A stretch of 64,000 nucleotides of DNA, taken from Ampelomyces quisqualis. Taxonomy: Eukaryota > Ascomycota > Dothideomycetes > Pleosporales > Phaeosphaeriaceae. Numbering within the stretch: position 1 is the first letter of the stretch; each line of letters begins with the position of its first letter. The notes beneath the pieces are model-generated. The model did no database searches and had not been told where the DNA came from. It was given only the letters and a program-made list of their open reading frames with translations. The stretch covers positions 1,922,001 through 1,986,000 of the forward strand of contig JAGTXZ010000011.1 of NCBI GenBank assembly GCA_018398575.1, given 5' to 3'. Both the position numbers and the translations under genes were made by a program. Shown here one piece after another: positions 35,830 through 48,488 of the stretch.

Positions 35830-36151
35830 TTACCTCTCTTCTTAAAATCAATAGTTTCTATTAATTAGGTTTGTATTAGTGCGCTTTTAGATACGTTTCA
35901 AAATTTTTAAAAAGTCTTATTTACCTTAACTTTAAATTTCTAATAACGCGTTATAGCTGTTTATTATTGTTTTGCTTAGCGCAGCAGCGCGTTTGTTATC
36001 TCTAATTTACCTAGAGTTTTTTAAGCATATATATAAGGCTAGCCTCTAGTATATTACTTTCTTATACTCTTTCTCTTACGTTTGTATACCTAAAGCTATC
36101 TAAGCCTTATCCTGTCTTAATTACTAGCTAACTGTATAGTAGATACACACA

Positions 36152-36856
36152 ATACCTATTTCTGTCTCTTCTAGAGCTTATCTTCTAGCCTATTAGGTTG
36201 TTTACCTATAGGCTGCAAGAGCTTTTACTTGCAGCTAATTTAATATTAAGTTTAGATTCTATTTTAATATCTCTAAGAAGGGTGCATATTGCACGCTCTT
36301 AAATAAGAAGTGTTACCTAGTTTTTTTATATGTAGGCTAAGAGTATAATAGCCTTTCTAAGGCTCTTAACTACAGGTTTACTACTCTAGGTAGAGACAAG
36401 TCTAATAAGGTTGTGTTAGAGTAAGAGGTTGCTATTAGGAACGCAGCGTTTTAGTTAGCTACTATAGTGCAAGTAAGCACTATACAGGTAGCTAACCTAA
36501 ATAACACTAACTTATTAGTTAGCGCTTATTACTAGAGAGAGAAGCTAGCTAAAGAGGTTAGAAGGATAGCTAAGGAGGTTAGGGCGCTTAGAAGAAGTAT
36601 AGCTAGGTTAACTAGGATAGTTGCCTAGCTAGTAGATATTATAATAGTATTAAGAGCTAATTAGTTAGTAGAGTAAGAAGAGGCACAAAAGGTAGCGTAG
36701 AAGGCTAGTACTTATAGTAAGTAGAGCTAGAACAGAAGATAACTAGGTAGTGCGTTAGTGTCTGCACCTAAGGATTTAGACAGTTAAGAATATTCTACTA
36801 GTAGTAGTAACAGTCTACTATTAGATCTAATAGAAGAGTAAGACTCTTATTATTAA
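36152..36856 (+). pseudogene. Antisense Cys-cluster ORF of D
   Basis: Plus-strand counterpart of the A2 antisense frame, about 235 codons to TAA 36854-36856, with RIP stops. It retains the A-Y-C-T-L-L-N-K-K-C core, although one upstream Cys codon reads GGT (Gly). The helical Lys/Arg-rich middle and Ser-rich tail (TSSSNSLLL) are kept. It lies between the 3' LTR and the end of pol. Confidence 0.5.
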
Positions 36857-36899
36857 TAGCTGTTACTTACTAGTGTAGTAGTTGCAATATTAAGTTTAA

Positions 36900-37651
36900 T
36901 TTTCCTAATATAATTGTCTTGTAATACTGTAAGATCTTTAACTTCTTTTTCTTATACTATAATCTACTTATCTAATACTTGTAAGAGTTCTAGCTATTTT
37001 AGATAGCGTTTATAGAACGCTTGCAATATATATATAGAGTACCTATAAAGTTTAAGGCATTATACTAGGTAAGGTTAGAATTATAGCCTACCTATTTTAC
37101 GTAATACTTTAGAATAGAGTAGTACAGCTTGCTAGCTAGGATCTCTTTAACTTTCTATTCTTTAACGCCTTAAATTAAGATAGTAGATAGGTTTAAGCTT
37201 AGCTAACTAGGTAGAAGGTTGTTAGAGTTCTTGCAAAGGACGTCTAGAGCAAACACGTTATAGATCTTAGAGCCTTCTAGTAGTTTTAATTAGAATAAAT
37301 ACCTAACTTGTTCTAGAACTTTAAAAGGTCTCTTCTACAATTTAGTAAGTTTGCAACTTAGGTAGGTAACAAATAGATTTTAAGTTAATACGTAAACCTT
37401 GTTACCTACTAACTAATTAACAAGTTATTAATATTTGTTAACTTTAGCAGCTATGCGTTATTAAGCCTTTTCTATATTATTTTTAGCTATACGCTAGGCT
37501 TTGTGCATACAGGTAGCTAAGCTTAAGGCGTCCTTAATATTAGTATTCTTATATTTTAAAGTAGATAATAACTTATCTTAGCTTTAGCGCAGTATAGATC
37601 TAAAAAGAAGCTAGTATAGCGCTATACTAATTGCGGAGTGTAGTAGCGTAG
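36900..37651 (-). pseudogene. pol 3' end of D (integrase end and chromodomain)
   Basis: Reverse-strand match to about 28000-28790 of A2, covering the chromodomain (about 36980-37150) and integrase end. It is cut at 37651 by the C LTR and resumes at 51289. Confidence 0.75.
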
Positions 37652-38126
37652 TGTTACAACCTATAAGCTACTAGGCCCTAGCCCTACTAAAGCGCTCTTC
37701 TCTAAGTAAAAATAACTAGAGAGTATACTTTATACTGCACTACTAATTAGTTACTAGACTAAGCTACTCTCTCTGCTCTCTTACTTTACATAAAGCTAAT
37801 AGAGCAGAATACTCTTTCTACTTTCTCTAATCTTATAGTGTACACAGAGCACACAGAGTAAAGGTAGAACCTCTTTAGTATATAAGAACTACAATAAACT
37901 CTTATAAATTATTGTGTTTAACTTATGTTATAAACGCCTAAGTTAGTTATATTAAGCTATCTTACTATTGTTACTCTTTTTAGAAAGCTCTAGCCTTTAC
38001 TATCTTAGTAACAATACCCTTTATATCTAAAGCAACTCTGCACCTATCTACAAAAACTAACTTTAGCTATACCTCTAGTCTATACTAGCATTCTTATTGT
38101 TTGCTACTAGACTAATAGTCTTAACA
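37652..38126 (+). repeat. C 5' LTR
   Basis: 475 bp, TGTTACAACC to CTTAACA; matches 50809-51283. Confidence 0.92.
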
Positions 38127-41100
38127 CTTTAAATACTCTTATAATAAGCAGCAATATTGCAATAGATACACCTAAGTATTCTTAAGTAAGACAACCTAGA
38201 CTTAAGGTTAACAAACCTAATCTCTACTATAGAGACTGCAATAAACTTAAGATCTAGATTCTTTAGTTTAATAGGCACTTCTATATAGAAGATAAGATTA
38301 AAAATATAGATAAAGTTATCTTTGCTACAACCTATATAAAAGGCAACGCTAAGAAATAGGTACTTCTAATTATCTAGAAGTATATAGATAATAATATTAT
38401 AGATATAGATAACACTAACCTTTTAGAAGACTAGTAAGCGTTTAAAACACGCTTGCAACAGATCTTCTTACCTCTTAAGAAATCTGTAATTGCAGAACAA
38501 AAAATCTAAAGTCTAAAGCAAACCTAATTAACTGCTAACTATACTAACGTTTTTTAATAATATGCTAAACAAATCCAGTAGAATAATACTGCTCTAACGC
38601 GCATATATAAGTAAGGCCTTAAGGCTACTATATAAGCTAAACTTATACATAGTAGAATATATATTACTACTCTTAAAGAACTTTAGAATAAAGCTATTTG
38701 CCTAGATAATAAACTCTATAAATTAGCACTTAAAGATAGGTTATACTTCTTACGTCTACTATAAGAACACAAAGGATTTTGCCTAAACAAAAGATATTAG
38801 AAACAAACATAACTAAATAAAGAATAATAGCGCTACTACTTTAGATAAGAAACTTATTAACTACGCTTACTAGAAGTATACTTAGAGTATAGACCTAAAG
38901 CTATGCACTTAGACAACCTTAACAAAGGCCTAGAATAGAAAAGTTACCTAAAGAAACAACTACTTAGAGATAAGCTTAACAAGAATAAGATTACTTGTTA
39001 TAACTATAACAAGGTTAAATATTACACGCAAGACTATTGCTCTAAGAATAAAGTTATACGCTAGCTTAACATGTTAACTAATACTTTAGAAAAAGATATT
39101 AAAGAATAGATTGCAATTAAGGATTAACCTATTATCTAAACAACTAATAGACTACTTATAATAGAATAGACAAAAGATACCTCTACTATATTAACTAATA
39201 ACTAGGTCTTAACTAACGCTGTGTTATTCTATAACTAAGAGTAGAACTATAATATTAAACAATTCTAACAGATAGAACTACTTCTACTATAAACATAATA
39301 AAACATTTACAACTAGTATAACTAAACTAATAAAGTTAACTAAAAACATATAGAATAATATTACTAATTCTTATAAGCCTATTATACTCTCTAGATAAAC
39401 AAGTACTTTCTAAGTATAGATAAAGTTATAGAGAAGGAACAATTGCTATACTAAGGAAACAAAGTCTATAGAACATAGGATTAATAACAGACTACAAAAG
39501 TCTACAATACCTAGAAAGACTAAGAACTTACACTAGACAAGCTAGACATACACTTATTACTAGCTAGCTCTAAACTAGTGCGCTAGAATGCAATAGTTAG
39601 AGAATTATGTCTAGAGACAAACGTAGTTAAACTATATAAGATATGCTATAACTTACACATAAAGCAAATATACTATGCTAATAATAGATAAGTATTAGTA
39701 CTAAGCTCTATACCTATAAAATACTAGAATAGAAAGGTAAAGAAATTGTATTAAATTCTACTTATAGATAAATACCTACAGGATTCTTATAATCTAAAAC
39801 ATAGACTTCTATTATAGACAGCGTGTAACAGCAACTACTGCCTAACGCACTATAGTAGTAAAGTTAACTAATACTTTCTTTAGTAGAAGAAACCTTACAA
39901 GTACTAATAGTATAATTACTCTAAGAATACCTGCGCAAATTATCTATACAACAAACAAATCTTAGAAAGTTTTTCTAACATATTAGAAAAAGAAAGCATA
40001 TCTAAAAGAATACTTATTAATAGCAAGTGTTTAAACTATATATAGTAGTTTTACCTACAACTAGAATATAAGAAGTATTATAATAATAAAGAAGCTAATA
40101 GATACAAAAAGAATAAGTCTTTTTTAGTTTTAACCTTAGACTCTAAAAAAATACCTAAAGCTATAACGCAATTAACTTAGCTAAACTTATTAAACTTATA
40201 GTAAAAGTTAACAAAACAAAGATAAAGGCACTTCTAAATTTAAGATTGTAAGTAAACTATATTTTAGTTAATACCTTATTAAGAGCTAGGCTCTAACCTT
40301 ATTAGAAATAATAATTATATGAACTTTATATTACAAATAGAAAACAAATGCCTTGTAAGTTACTTATTAGATATAAGACTACTACAAAACTTAACATCTA
40401 AAGAACTAAACAGAAAATATACCTAGACGTCTTTAGATTAGCTGCCTATAATATTATATTAGGACTTCTATAGTTTAGAGAGAATAGCCTATAAGTAGAC
40501 TAGGAGAAGAGATCTATCTCTTTAGAGAATTATAATAACATAACAGATTCTAAGCCTATATATTAGCAGCGTTAATAGTAAATAAAAAGATAATTAATAA
40601 TATTACTTTAACTAAGACGTAGTTAAAGACACAACTAGTTAACTTAGACAATTAAGAAAGAAATACTAATACGTTACAAGTTTTAAAGAAACGTGTAACT
40701 TCTAATATACCTAAAGAATATAGAAAGTTTAAGAAACTATTCTTAGAAGAAATAGGTCTAGAAGCACTGCCTAAGCATTAGGAGTAGAACTACAAAATTA
40801 TCCTAGAAGAAGAGAAAAGGCTAACCTTTAGACTAATCTACAGATTATTAAAAAAGAAGCTAGAAGCGCTCTAAGAATATATCTAAGTATTAGAATTACT
40901 AGCTAGATACCTAATTATGTTTGTACTAAAGAAGAACAGTAAACTACAACTATATATTAACTTTTAGAAACTTAATAATATTACAGTTAAGAATTAATAT
41001 CTACTACTTAATATTTTAGAACTATAGAATTAACTAGCCTATGTAAAGATCTTTATAGTATTAGATTTAAGAGGCGCGTACAACCTTATATGCATAAAAA

Positions 41101-41639
41101 AAGGCAAAGAATAAAAGATAGTGTTTAGAATACGCTACAGCTACTATAAGTACTTAGTAATGCTATTTAGTCTTACTAATACTCTAGTAACATGTTAAGT
41201 ACTTATTGATAATATACTCTAAGAATACTTTAATATATTTGTTATTGTATACTTTAACAATATCTTTATCTATTTAGAAAATAAAAAGAAATATACAGAA
41301 TATGTTTATATAATTCTAATACTACTAGAAAAGTTCTTTTTAGTATTAGACTCTAATAAGTATAAATAGTACTAGAAAGAAGTAGAATTCTTAGAGTGCA
41401 TAGTTAGAAAGAATAGAGTATAAATAAGTAAGAACAAGATTAAAGTTATTAGAAATTAGCTAACGCCTACTATAGTTAAAGACATCTAATTCTTTCTAGG
41501 CTTTATTAACTTTAATTAACAGTTTATTTAGAACTTCTTACTAATTACTATACTACTTACTAAACTTAGACAAAAAGATATACCTTAGAAATAGATAAAA
41601 GAATAAAGTTAGGTATTTAAGACGCTTAAAGACGCTTAT
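38127..41639 (+). pseudogene. gag and pol 5' part of C
   Basis: gag carries a CCHC knuckle at 38996-39037, in which the second Cys, the His and the last Cys now read Tyr. Protease and RT follow, with Tyr-Phe-Asn-Asn-Ile-Phe-Ile-Tyr at 41250 onward. B2 interrupts just downstream, in the RNase H region. Many TAG/TAA. Confidence 0.8.
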
Positions 41640-41921
41640 TATAAGAGGTTTGTATAGTAGTAAAGTTATAGAATAATAATAGTAGTAAAGATAGAAGTAA
41701 GTTAATTTCTATTCTGCAGCTTTAGTGCAGAACTACTCTTTTATAGATATAACTAGACGCGTGTTCTTATAACTAGAATATACTAAGTCTGCGCTAGTGT
41801 AGCGCTGTTAAGACGCTAGGGTAGCTGTGCGCGTTTTACGCGTATAACAGCTAGAGTAGCGTTATAGTAGCATAGGCACATTACTACGTAACTAATAGCT
41901 TTACACTGTAGTATTCTTACA
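41640..41921 (-). repeat. B2 left LTR (3' LTR)
   Basis: 282 bp, ends GTATTCTTACA; the first G of the expected TG is mutated to A. Confidence 0.9.
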
Positions 41922-42285
41922 ATTATTTTTTTTCCTCTAAAATTACTATTTTAGCAATTTGTATAACGTTAGGTCTTGTTAGCGCGTGCCTAATATTGTT
42001 GTTATAAAAGCTGTTATTATGCTAAGGCTAAAACTCTAGGTAAATCTAAGAGGCAGCTAGTAGCTATAGTAATAGTAGTAATATAAAAAACTTAACCTTA
42101 AGATTTATTATTCTATAACACTTATTATTACATTCTTATATTATTACCTAGCTTTATACTATTACAACTCTATTACCTCTATATTAACTACTATAAGCAC
42201 TATACCTATACTACCTACTACTTTTACTATCTTTGTAAGTAGTGTAACGCTAGTGTTATAACATTACTAACTTAGCGTTTAGGCT

Positions 42286-43224
42286 ATACCTGTTGCTTAC
42301 TACAGTAGAGTCTCTAATATTAAGCTAGCTAAGCTAGTTTACCTACGTTATACTAAAAGTCTAAAGATTAATAGTATAGCGTGTAACTATATTCTTAGTA
42401 GCCTATAGTGTAACAGGTGCGCCTATAAGAAGAAGTCTTATACTCTAGTACTACTAGGTTTTATTAAGAGCTAAAATACTCTATACTAGTAGTAGTAGTG
42501 TTTTACTACTAATAAGGCTAGAGTAGACCTAGATATTAATGCGTAAAAGACAGCGTTGCGCTAGTAAACTACCTTAGTAGAGCTTTTTCTCTATAAGAAG
42601 GTTAAGTTTAGAAGTTGCTATTAGCCTAAGAGTAATAAGATTTAAATCTTATAAGTTAAAGTAACTAACTACCTCTCTACTATAGTAAAAGGCATTCTTA
42701 ATCTCTTATAGGCTTAAGTAAGTTATTTTTCTTATTTTTTACAGTTACTGTGCTGTTATTCTAACGTTGTCTAGGCTAATCTACTACTACTTAGTAAGGC
42801 TAATATACAGTCTAACTCTAACCTTAATTTAAAGAAGGCTAATACTAACAAGGGCTCTAATTCTAGAAGGTACAAGAAGTAGAAGAAGAAGAGAGATAAA
42901 ACTTCTCTTTTTTAGAGCCTTACTCTCTAGCCTCTTTTTACTAAAGAGAAGGGTAAGGGCAAGGCTAAGGCTAAGGCTAAGGCTTCTAGAAAACGTCTAG
43001 CTAAGTCCTAGCCTTCTAGGCAGCCTCTCTTTAAGCGCTTTACTACTAAGGGCAAGCTAAAGCGCCTATAGTGCGCTGCTATAACGCTAGTAACTTGTAA
43101 GCTACTAGGCAACCTAAGTAAGGTTACTCTAAAAGAGTAGAAGAGTATAGAAGAGGATAAGAAAGGTAATAGAGATAAGTTCTCTATCTCTAAAGACATA
43201 GATAATAAGAACTTCTTAGAGTAA
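42286..43224 (+). pseudogene. Antisense Cys-cluster/Lys-rich ORF of B2
   Basis: About 312 codons in one frame to TAA 43222-43224, opposite to pol and between its chromodomain and the 3' LTR, with about a dozen and a half RIP stops. The N-terminus holds a Cys cluster: Y-L-R-Y-T (Tyr codons likely former Cys), I-A-C-N-Y, then CNRCAYKKKS. The C-terminal half is basic, with Lys-Ala repeats at about 42955-42990 and RKRLAKS. The likely start is ATA 42286 (ATG before RIP). It resembles a fungal Cys-cluster plus basic tail, but no family is assigned. Confidence 0.5.
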
Positions 43225-43359
43225 GCTAGCGTTTATACCTAGCTGCACTACTTAGGCGCTAGCGTTACGCTATTAAGGCGCCTAGTTTTTTTTTTCTTTT
43301 TTTTTTCCTTTGTTTTTCTTTTATTTTTTCTGTATATTAATTTGTAATAATTAATCTCT

Positions 43360-46300
43360 TCTCTAGTTATACTTTTTTATAAGTAATTTGTCTATATCTT
43401 TTTAATTAACCTATTTGTTATATTCTAAGAGCTAGCCTTTCTATTTTACTAGGTAATTTACTAAACGCCTGTTACGCTTCTTTACTAACACAGCTTTAAC
43501 TTTATAGCGTTGTTACAGCTCTTTACTATTATCTAGATTAACAGGCCTAGGTAAAGTTAACTCTTCTCCCTTTCTAGCTATAAACAGCTAGAGTAAGAAA
43601 GTGTAGAATACTAGGTAGATTCTTATATACAATAGAAGTAAGATTCTAAAAGCTTATAAGCTAATTTACTCTTCTACTAGAAAGAAGCTTATCTAGTATA
43701 GTAATAGCTTTCTGCTAGCGCTGCGCAGGCTTAGATACTTTTTTAACAAGAGGATTATATCTTTAGGTTTAAACTCTTAGAGCTTATATCTTTTGTTATA
43801 ATATTGCTCTTAATATTATAAAGTTTTATACTAGTAATTAGCTAGAGTGTCTTAAGTTTACATAAGTATTTGCAACCTTTCTCTAACGCTAAGAACTTTA
43901 GTAGTTACTGTTAGCTTATAGTTAAGGCGCAAGTAAAACCTATAGTAAGTAAAGAATAGAGATATTTCTAATATAGCCTGCTTAGCATTATTGTATACAA
44001 ATTCTACTAGTAATAAAAAGTGTACCTAATCTTCTTAATAATTGCTTACAAAAGCTCTTAGGTATTACTTAAAGGTCTAATTTTGCTATTCTGTTTGCCT
44101 ATCTATTTATAGGTAGAAGGTAGTACTAAGCTAGCGTTTTGCCTTTACTACAAAGTAAAAGTCTACTTAAAATTATAAAGTAAAGACACTTTCTTAATCT
44201 AATATAATACCTTTAGGTAATTTAAAGAATTATATAACATATTCTAAGAATAGATATACTAACTATAAGGTAGTAACTGTTTTTTATATAGAAATATACT
44301 TAGCTATTTTAGTATACCTATTAACTATAACAAGTATTACGTTATACATAACGCTATAGCGCTTAGTAAGTAGTAGGCCTATAACAAAATCTATTATAAT
44401 TTCTTACTATAGTTTCTAAGGTTAGAAAAGCGCGTTTAATACACTAGTAGAGCGCTACTTAAGTAATTTTATACTTTAACATACTAAGCAAGAGTTAATA
44501 TACTTCTTAAGCTCTTTTTTAAGCCTAAGCTAATAGTAGTATTAGGCTATAAGCTTAAGCGTTTTAGCTTACCTAAAATAGCTAGTAAGTAGATTGTTAT
44601 AATATAGCTTAAAGAGCTTAGCTCTAAGAGCTAGCTCTAGTAGAATATACAATTAGTTCTTAAACTAAAGGCTGCCTAAAGCGTTAAGCTTCTAGTGCCT
44701 TAGGTGTTTACTAGCGCCTTAACAGGCAGACGCTAGGGATTTAACGTCTTTGCGTATTGTAACTACTTCTAGGTTATTCTATTATACTTATATACAGATT
44801 TTAAAGAAAAACTTAAAGAGTTTCTTATAAGCTAACCTTTCTAAGGCTGTAGCTCTTGCTTGTAACTGCGTAACCCTTTAGGTTATTACTAGTCTACTCT
44901 TAAAAATCTCTTAATTAAAGCTATAGCGCATAGCTGTTACCTTAACGCTATACGCAAGGCTTATAAAAACATTTTTATTAAGATATAGAGTGCCTACTTA
45001 CTATTAAGCTATTGTCTAGCTTTCTACTACTGCTAGCTCCTTACTAAGTAGCTTAGCTTAGGTTTCTGCTAGCTACAACTTCTTTTGCAGTACTAGCAAT
45101 ATATCTAATAGTTAAATATCTAGCGTGTTACTATTATCTTTAAGTTACCTTAAAGGCCTATCTATAAGATTTATCTTTCTAGACTAATACTTAATCTTAA
45201 AGTTATAAGTAGCTAGCTTTATAGCCTAGCAAGCCTATTTTTTAAACAGAGTTAACGTGCCTATAAAGCTGCGTAGGTTATTATAGTCTGTCTATATTTT
45301 AAACTAAACTACTAGCTTTTTAACATAGTAACGCTAGTACTGTACTACTATAATAATAGTAAGGAGCTCTAGGTTATATATGCAGTAGTTTTTTTCTATA
45401 AGTAAGAGTTTTCTTAACTAAAAGGCTACAGAGTACTAGTTTCTATCTGCATAGAGTTAGAAGAAGATACCTACTACTCTCTAGATAGAGGTATTAGTTT
45501 CTAGCTTAGATAGGAGCGTATAGTTATAGTGCTGTAGAACTAGCGTAGTTATAAACCTATTATAGAGCTAGCACTTTGCCTTTTCTACTGCATTAGGCTA
45601 GTTAAAAGAACTAGACTTCTTCCCTTAAACTAATTTCTTTAAAAAATTAGTAATAGAGCTAATAATAATAGAGAAACTATATATAAAGCGTTAATAGAAG
45701 TTTGCAAAGCCTAAGAAGACTTAAATATTCTTAAAGAACGTTAGCGTAGACTAATTAATAACTGCGTAAACCTATTCTAAATCTATTATAATACTATTAA
45801 AGTGTATAATAAACCCTAAGAACTTAACTTAGTTAGTAGTAAAGGTACACTTCTTTAAGTTAATAAAAAGACTATATTCTTTTAGCTAAGCAAGTACTTT
45901 TCTTACCTGTTTCTAATAGTTCTTTTCTTTTTAAGAAAAGATTAAAATATTATTAAGATAGATAACGCAAAAGATATCTAAATACAAAGCTAAGGCTCTA
46001 TTAATATACTTCTAAAACGTAGCAGGCGCGTTAGTTAGCCTAAAAGGTATAACTATATATTTAAAGTAGCTATATTATATGTAAAATGCTGTCTTCTACT
46101 TATTACTTTACTAGATCCTAATATAGTAATACGCGTTCTTAAGATTAAGCTTAGTAAACTTTACTAATCTATAGAGCTAATTAAGAGTCTTTCTAATTAA
46201 GAGTAGAGCTAATCTATTCTTTTTAGTAACTTAGTTAAGGCCTTAATAGTCTACATAAAGGCGTAACATTCTATTCTTTTTAAGTATAAACAAAATAAGT

Positions 46301-48201
46301 ACTTCTACTAGGCTTATACTTTCTTAGATCTAGCCTAGGCTTTGCGCTGTTACTAAGTAGTTGCATAGTATACTTAGCTTCTTTAGTAAGAGGTTATAGA
46401 GCAGCCTATATAGAGCTGTAGCTTTCTTTTCTAGCTTAATAGCGTAGTTACCTCTATAGTACTGTAGTAGCGCGTTAGCAGTGTTACTATTTGCAATGTC
46501 TTTAAAGCTCTTAAGTTTAATAGGCTATAATAAGTATTTAGCAGAAAAGAATTATAGACTACCTACTAGAACTGTATACACGCTTAGCTTATTATAAAAA
46601 GATTTTACAAAAGTTTTTACATCTTTAACTCTTATTATATTAGTGTTAAGCTTATAGCGCTACTACTTTAACTTACAGTTAATAATAACGCGTCTTTCTT
46701 TTAGGCTTAGTAACTCTAAAATAACAAGTTAGGCTGTGTTAGTAATTCTGTATAGAACAGTAGTAAAGAACTTAGTAACACTCTAGTTGTCCTTTATTAT
46801 TAAATAGGCCTAATAAGCGTAAAAGCTAAGTACTATACTTAAGTTAGGTAGACAGATAGTTAGTAGCGCTGCGCTATTAATCTAAGAAAAGTTCTTAAGT
46901 AAAGTAACTTTCTTGTTAATTATGCTAAGTTCTATACTATAGTTAATTAGTATTTGTGTAGGCTGCGCAGCGCTATTGTTATGTAGCGTTTTAAGTACTT
47001 TAATATAATTCTTTTATTATAATAGAACTTAAGCTGTTAAGAGAAAGAGTTTTCTTAGGCCTTCTTGTTTTTTATTTGTATTAAGTTTAAGCTAGTAATA
47101 GAAGAGAAGCTGTTAAGCCTTAATCTATACTTTCTAGCCTAATAGCCTATTTTACTGTAATAGTAGTAAGTATTAGTTAGCTTTAGACTTAGGTTTATAG
47201 TGCTAGTAGCACAACGTTATAGAGCTGTTGCGTTAGGTTTAGATTACAAAGTTTTGCTTATACTAGGTATTCTGTGTATGTAATAGTGTAGTAATAGTAT
47301 ACTACTACTATAGCGTAAGTTATTCTTAAGCGTTATAGCGCGTTTAACAAGTTCTTTATAGGTAGTAGAGAACTTAGTATAGTTAAAGAAGGCTACTCTA
47401 ATCTCTAGGCAGAGTTTACTATATAAGTACATTACTAAGTGTTTCTACTTATAAGAGAGGTTTACCTAATTTTTTAACATTAATAGATAGGCTGCAAATT
47501 TGTTTACTATTTAGCTATCTTTTTAGACAATCTTTTGATACTGCATAGTAACTTAAAGCTCTCTATTTACTAGGCTCTTAATCTAATTAAGTAGAAAAGA
47601 TATTATATTGCGCTACGCTAGCGTTCTGCTATTATTTTTCTATTTTCTCTATATTTATATTTGTTAAAACGTAGTTTACAGGTACTAGAAAGTAAAGGTA
47701 ATCTTTTAATTCTTAAGCTAGAAGGCTAAGAGGTCTAATTAAAAGGCGATAGATAGCCTAGTTTTAAAGTCCTAATACTCTCTAATTCTCTTGCCTTTAA
47801 AGACAGAGATTTTCTTAATCTTTAGCCTGCGCTCTAGTAGCGCTAATAGGTTAAGTTAAGAGCAGTGCGCTAGTAGAGATATGTTGCGTCTACTTAAAGG
47901 TGTTAGTTCTGTTATATAAGGAGTGCCTAAGAGCTGTTTAAGAGTTAGAAAAGGCTGTTTACCTGCTAGTAATTACTTTTATTAGCGTACTTCTTTCTTT
48001 AGATTCTAAATCTTAGCTTACTTCTTAAGTTCTTAGCGCTAGCGCTTTAGCTGCGCTAAGCGTTTGCTTAGACTACTTATTATTTCTTTATTAGAAGTGT
48101 TTTCCTTTAGTAGATTAGCTAGTAGGCTTAGAAATAGATCCTAATTTATTATTATTAGGTAACTAGGCTGCTATTCTTTTGCAAGGTAAAGGAATTAAAA
48201 C
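43360..48201 (-). pseudogene. gag-pol of B2, RIP-inactivated
   Basis: From right to left: gag (about 46510-48200, including an open stretch 47244-47432 with a capsid-like pattern LELVxRAITLxNNLR), protease, RT (Tyr-Leu-Asn-Asn at 45949-45960), RNase H, integrase, and a chromodomain at about 43370-43480. The codons for the chromodomain Trp residues read TAG. It retains the empty site of A2 near 46493-46510. Confidence 0.78.
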
Positions 48202-48483
48202 TATAAGAGGTTTATATAGTAGCAAAGTTACAGGATAACAATAGTAGCATAAATAGAAGTAAGTTAATTCCTATTCTACAGCTTTAGTATAGAACTACTC
48301 TTTTATAGATATAACTAGACGCGTGTTCTTATAACTAGAATACACTAGGTCTGCGCTAGCGTAGCACTATTAAGACGCTAGAGTAGCTGTGCGCGTTTTA
48401 CGCGTGTAATAGCTAAAGTAGCGTTATAGTAGCGCAGGCACATTACTACGTAACTAATAGCTCTACGCTGTAGCATCCTTACA
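48202..48483 (-). repeat. B2 right LTR (5' LTR)
   Basis: 282 bp, ends ATCCTTACA, followed by the TSD CTTAT. Confidence 0.9.
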
Positions 48484-48488
48484 CTTAT

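Larger units (their letters stand above)
41640..48483 (-). mobile_element. Family B chromovirus B2, inside C
   Basis: 6844 bp with LTRs 41640-41921 and 48202-48483 (282 bp each) and the TSD CTTAT (41635-41639 and 48484-48488). Not interrupted by other elements, so it is the reference copy for B1. Minus strand: gag (46500-48200), pol (43360-46500). Plus strand: accessory frame (42286-43224). Confidence 0.93.

Noticed and set aside
43008..43199. Minus-strand 63-residue frame as a gene
   Set aside because: It is the shadow of the plus-strand antisense accessory frame of B2, with no supporting pattern.
47244..47432. Minus-strand 62-residue frame as an independent gene
   Set aside because: It lies in the B2 gag region and reads as capsid sequence with RIP changes.
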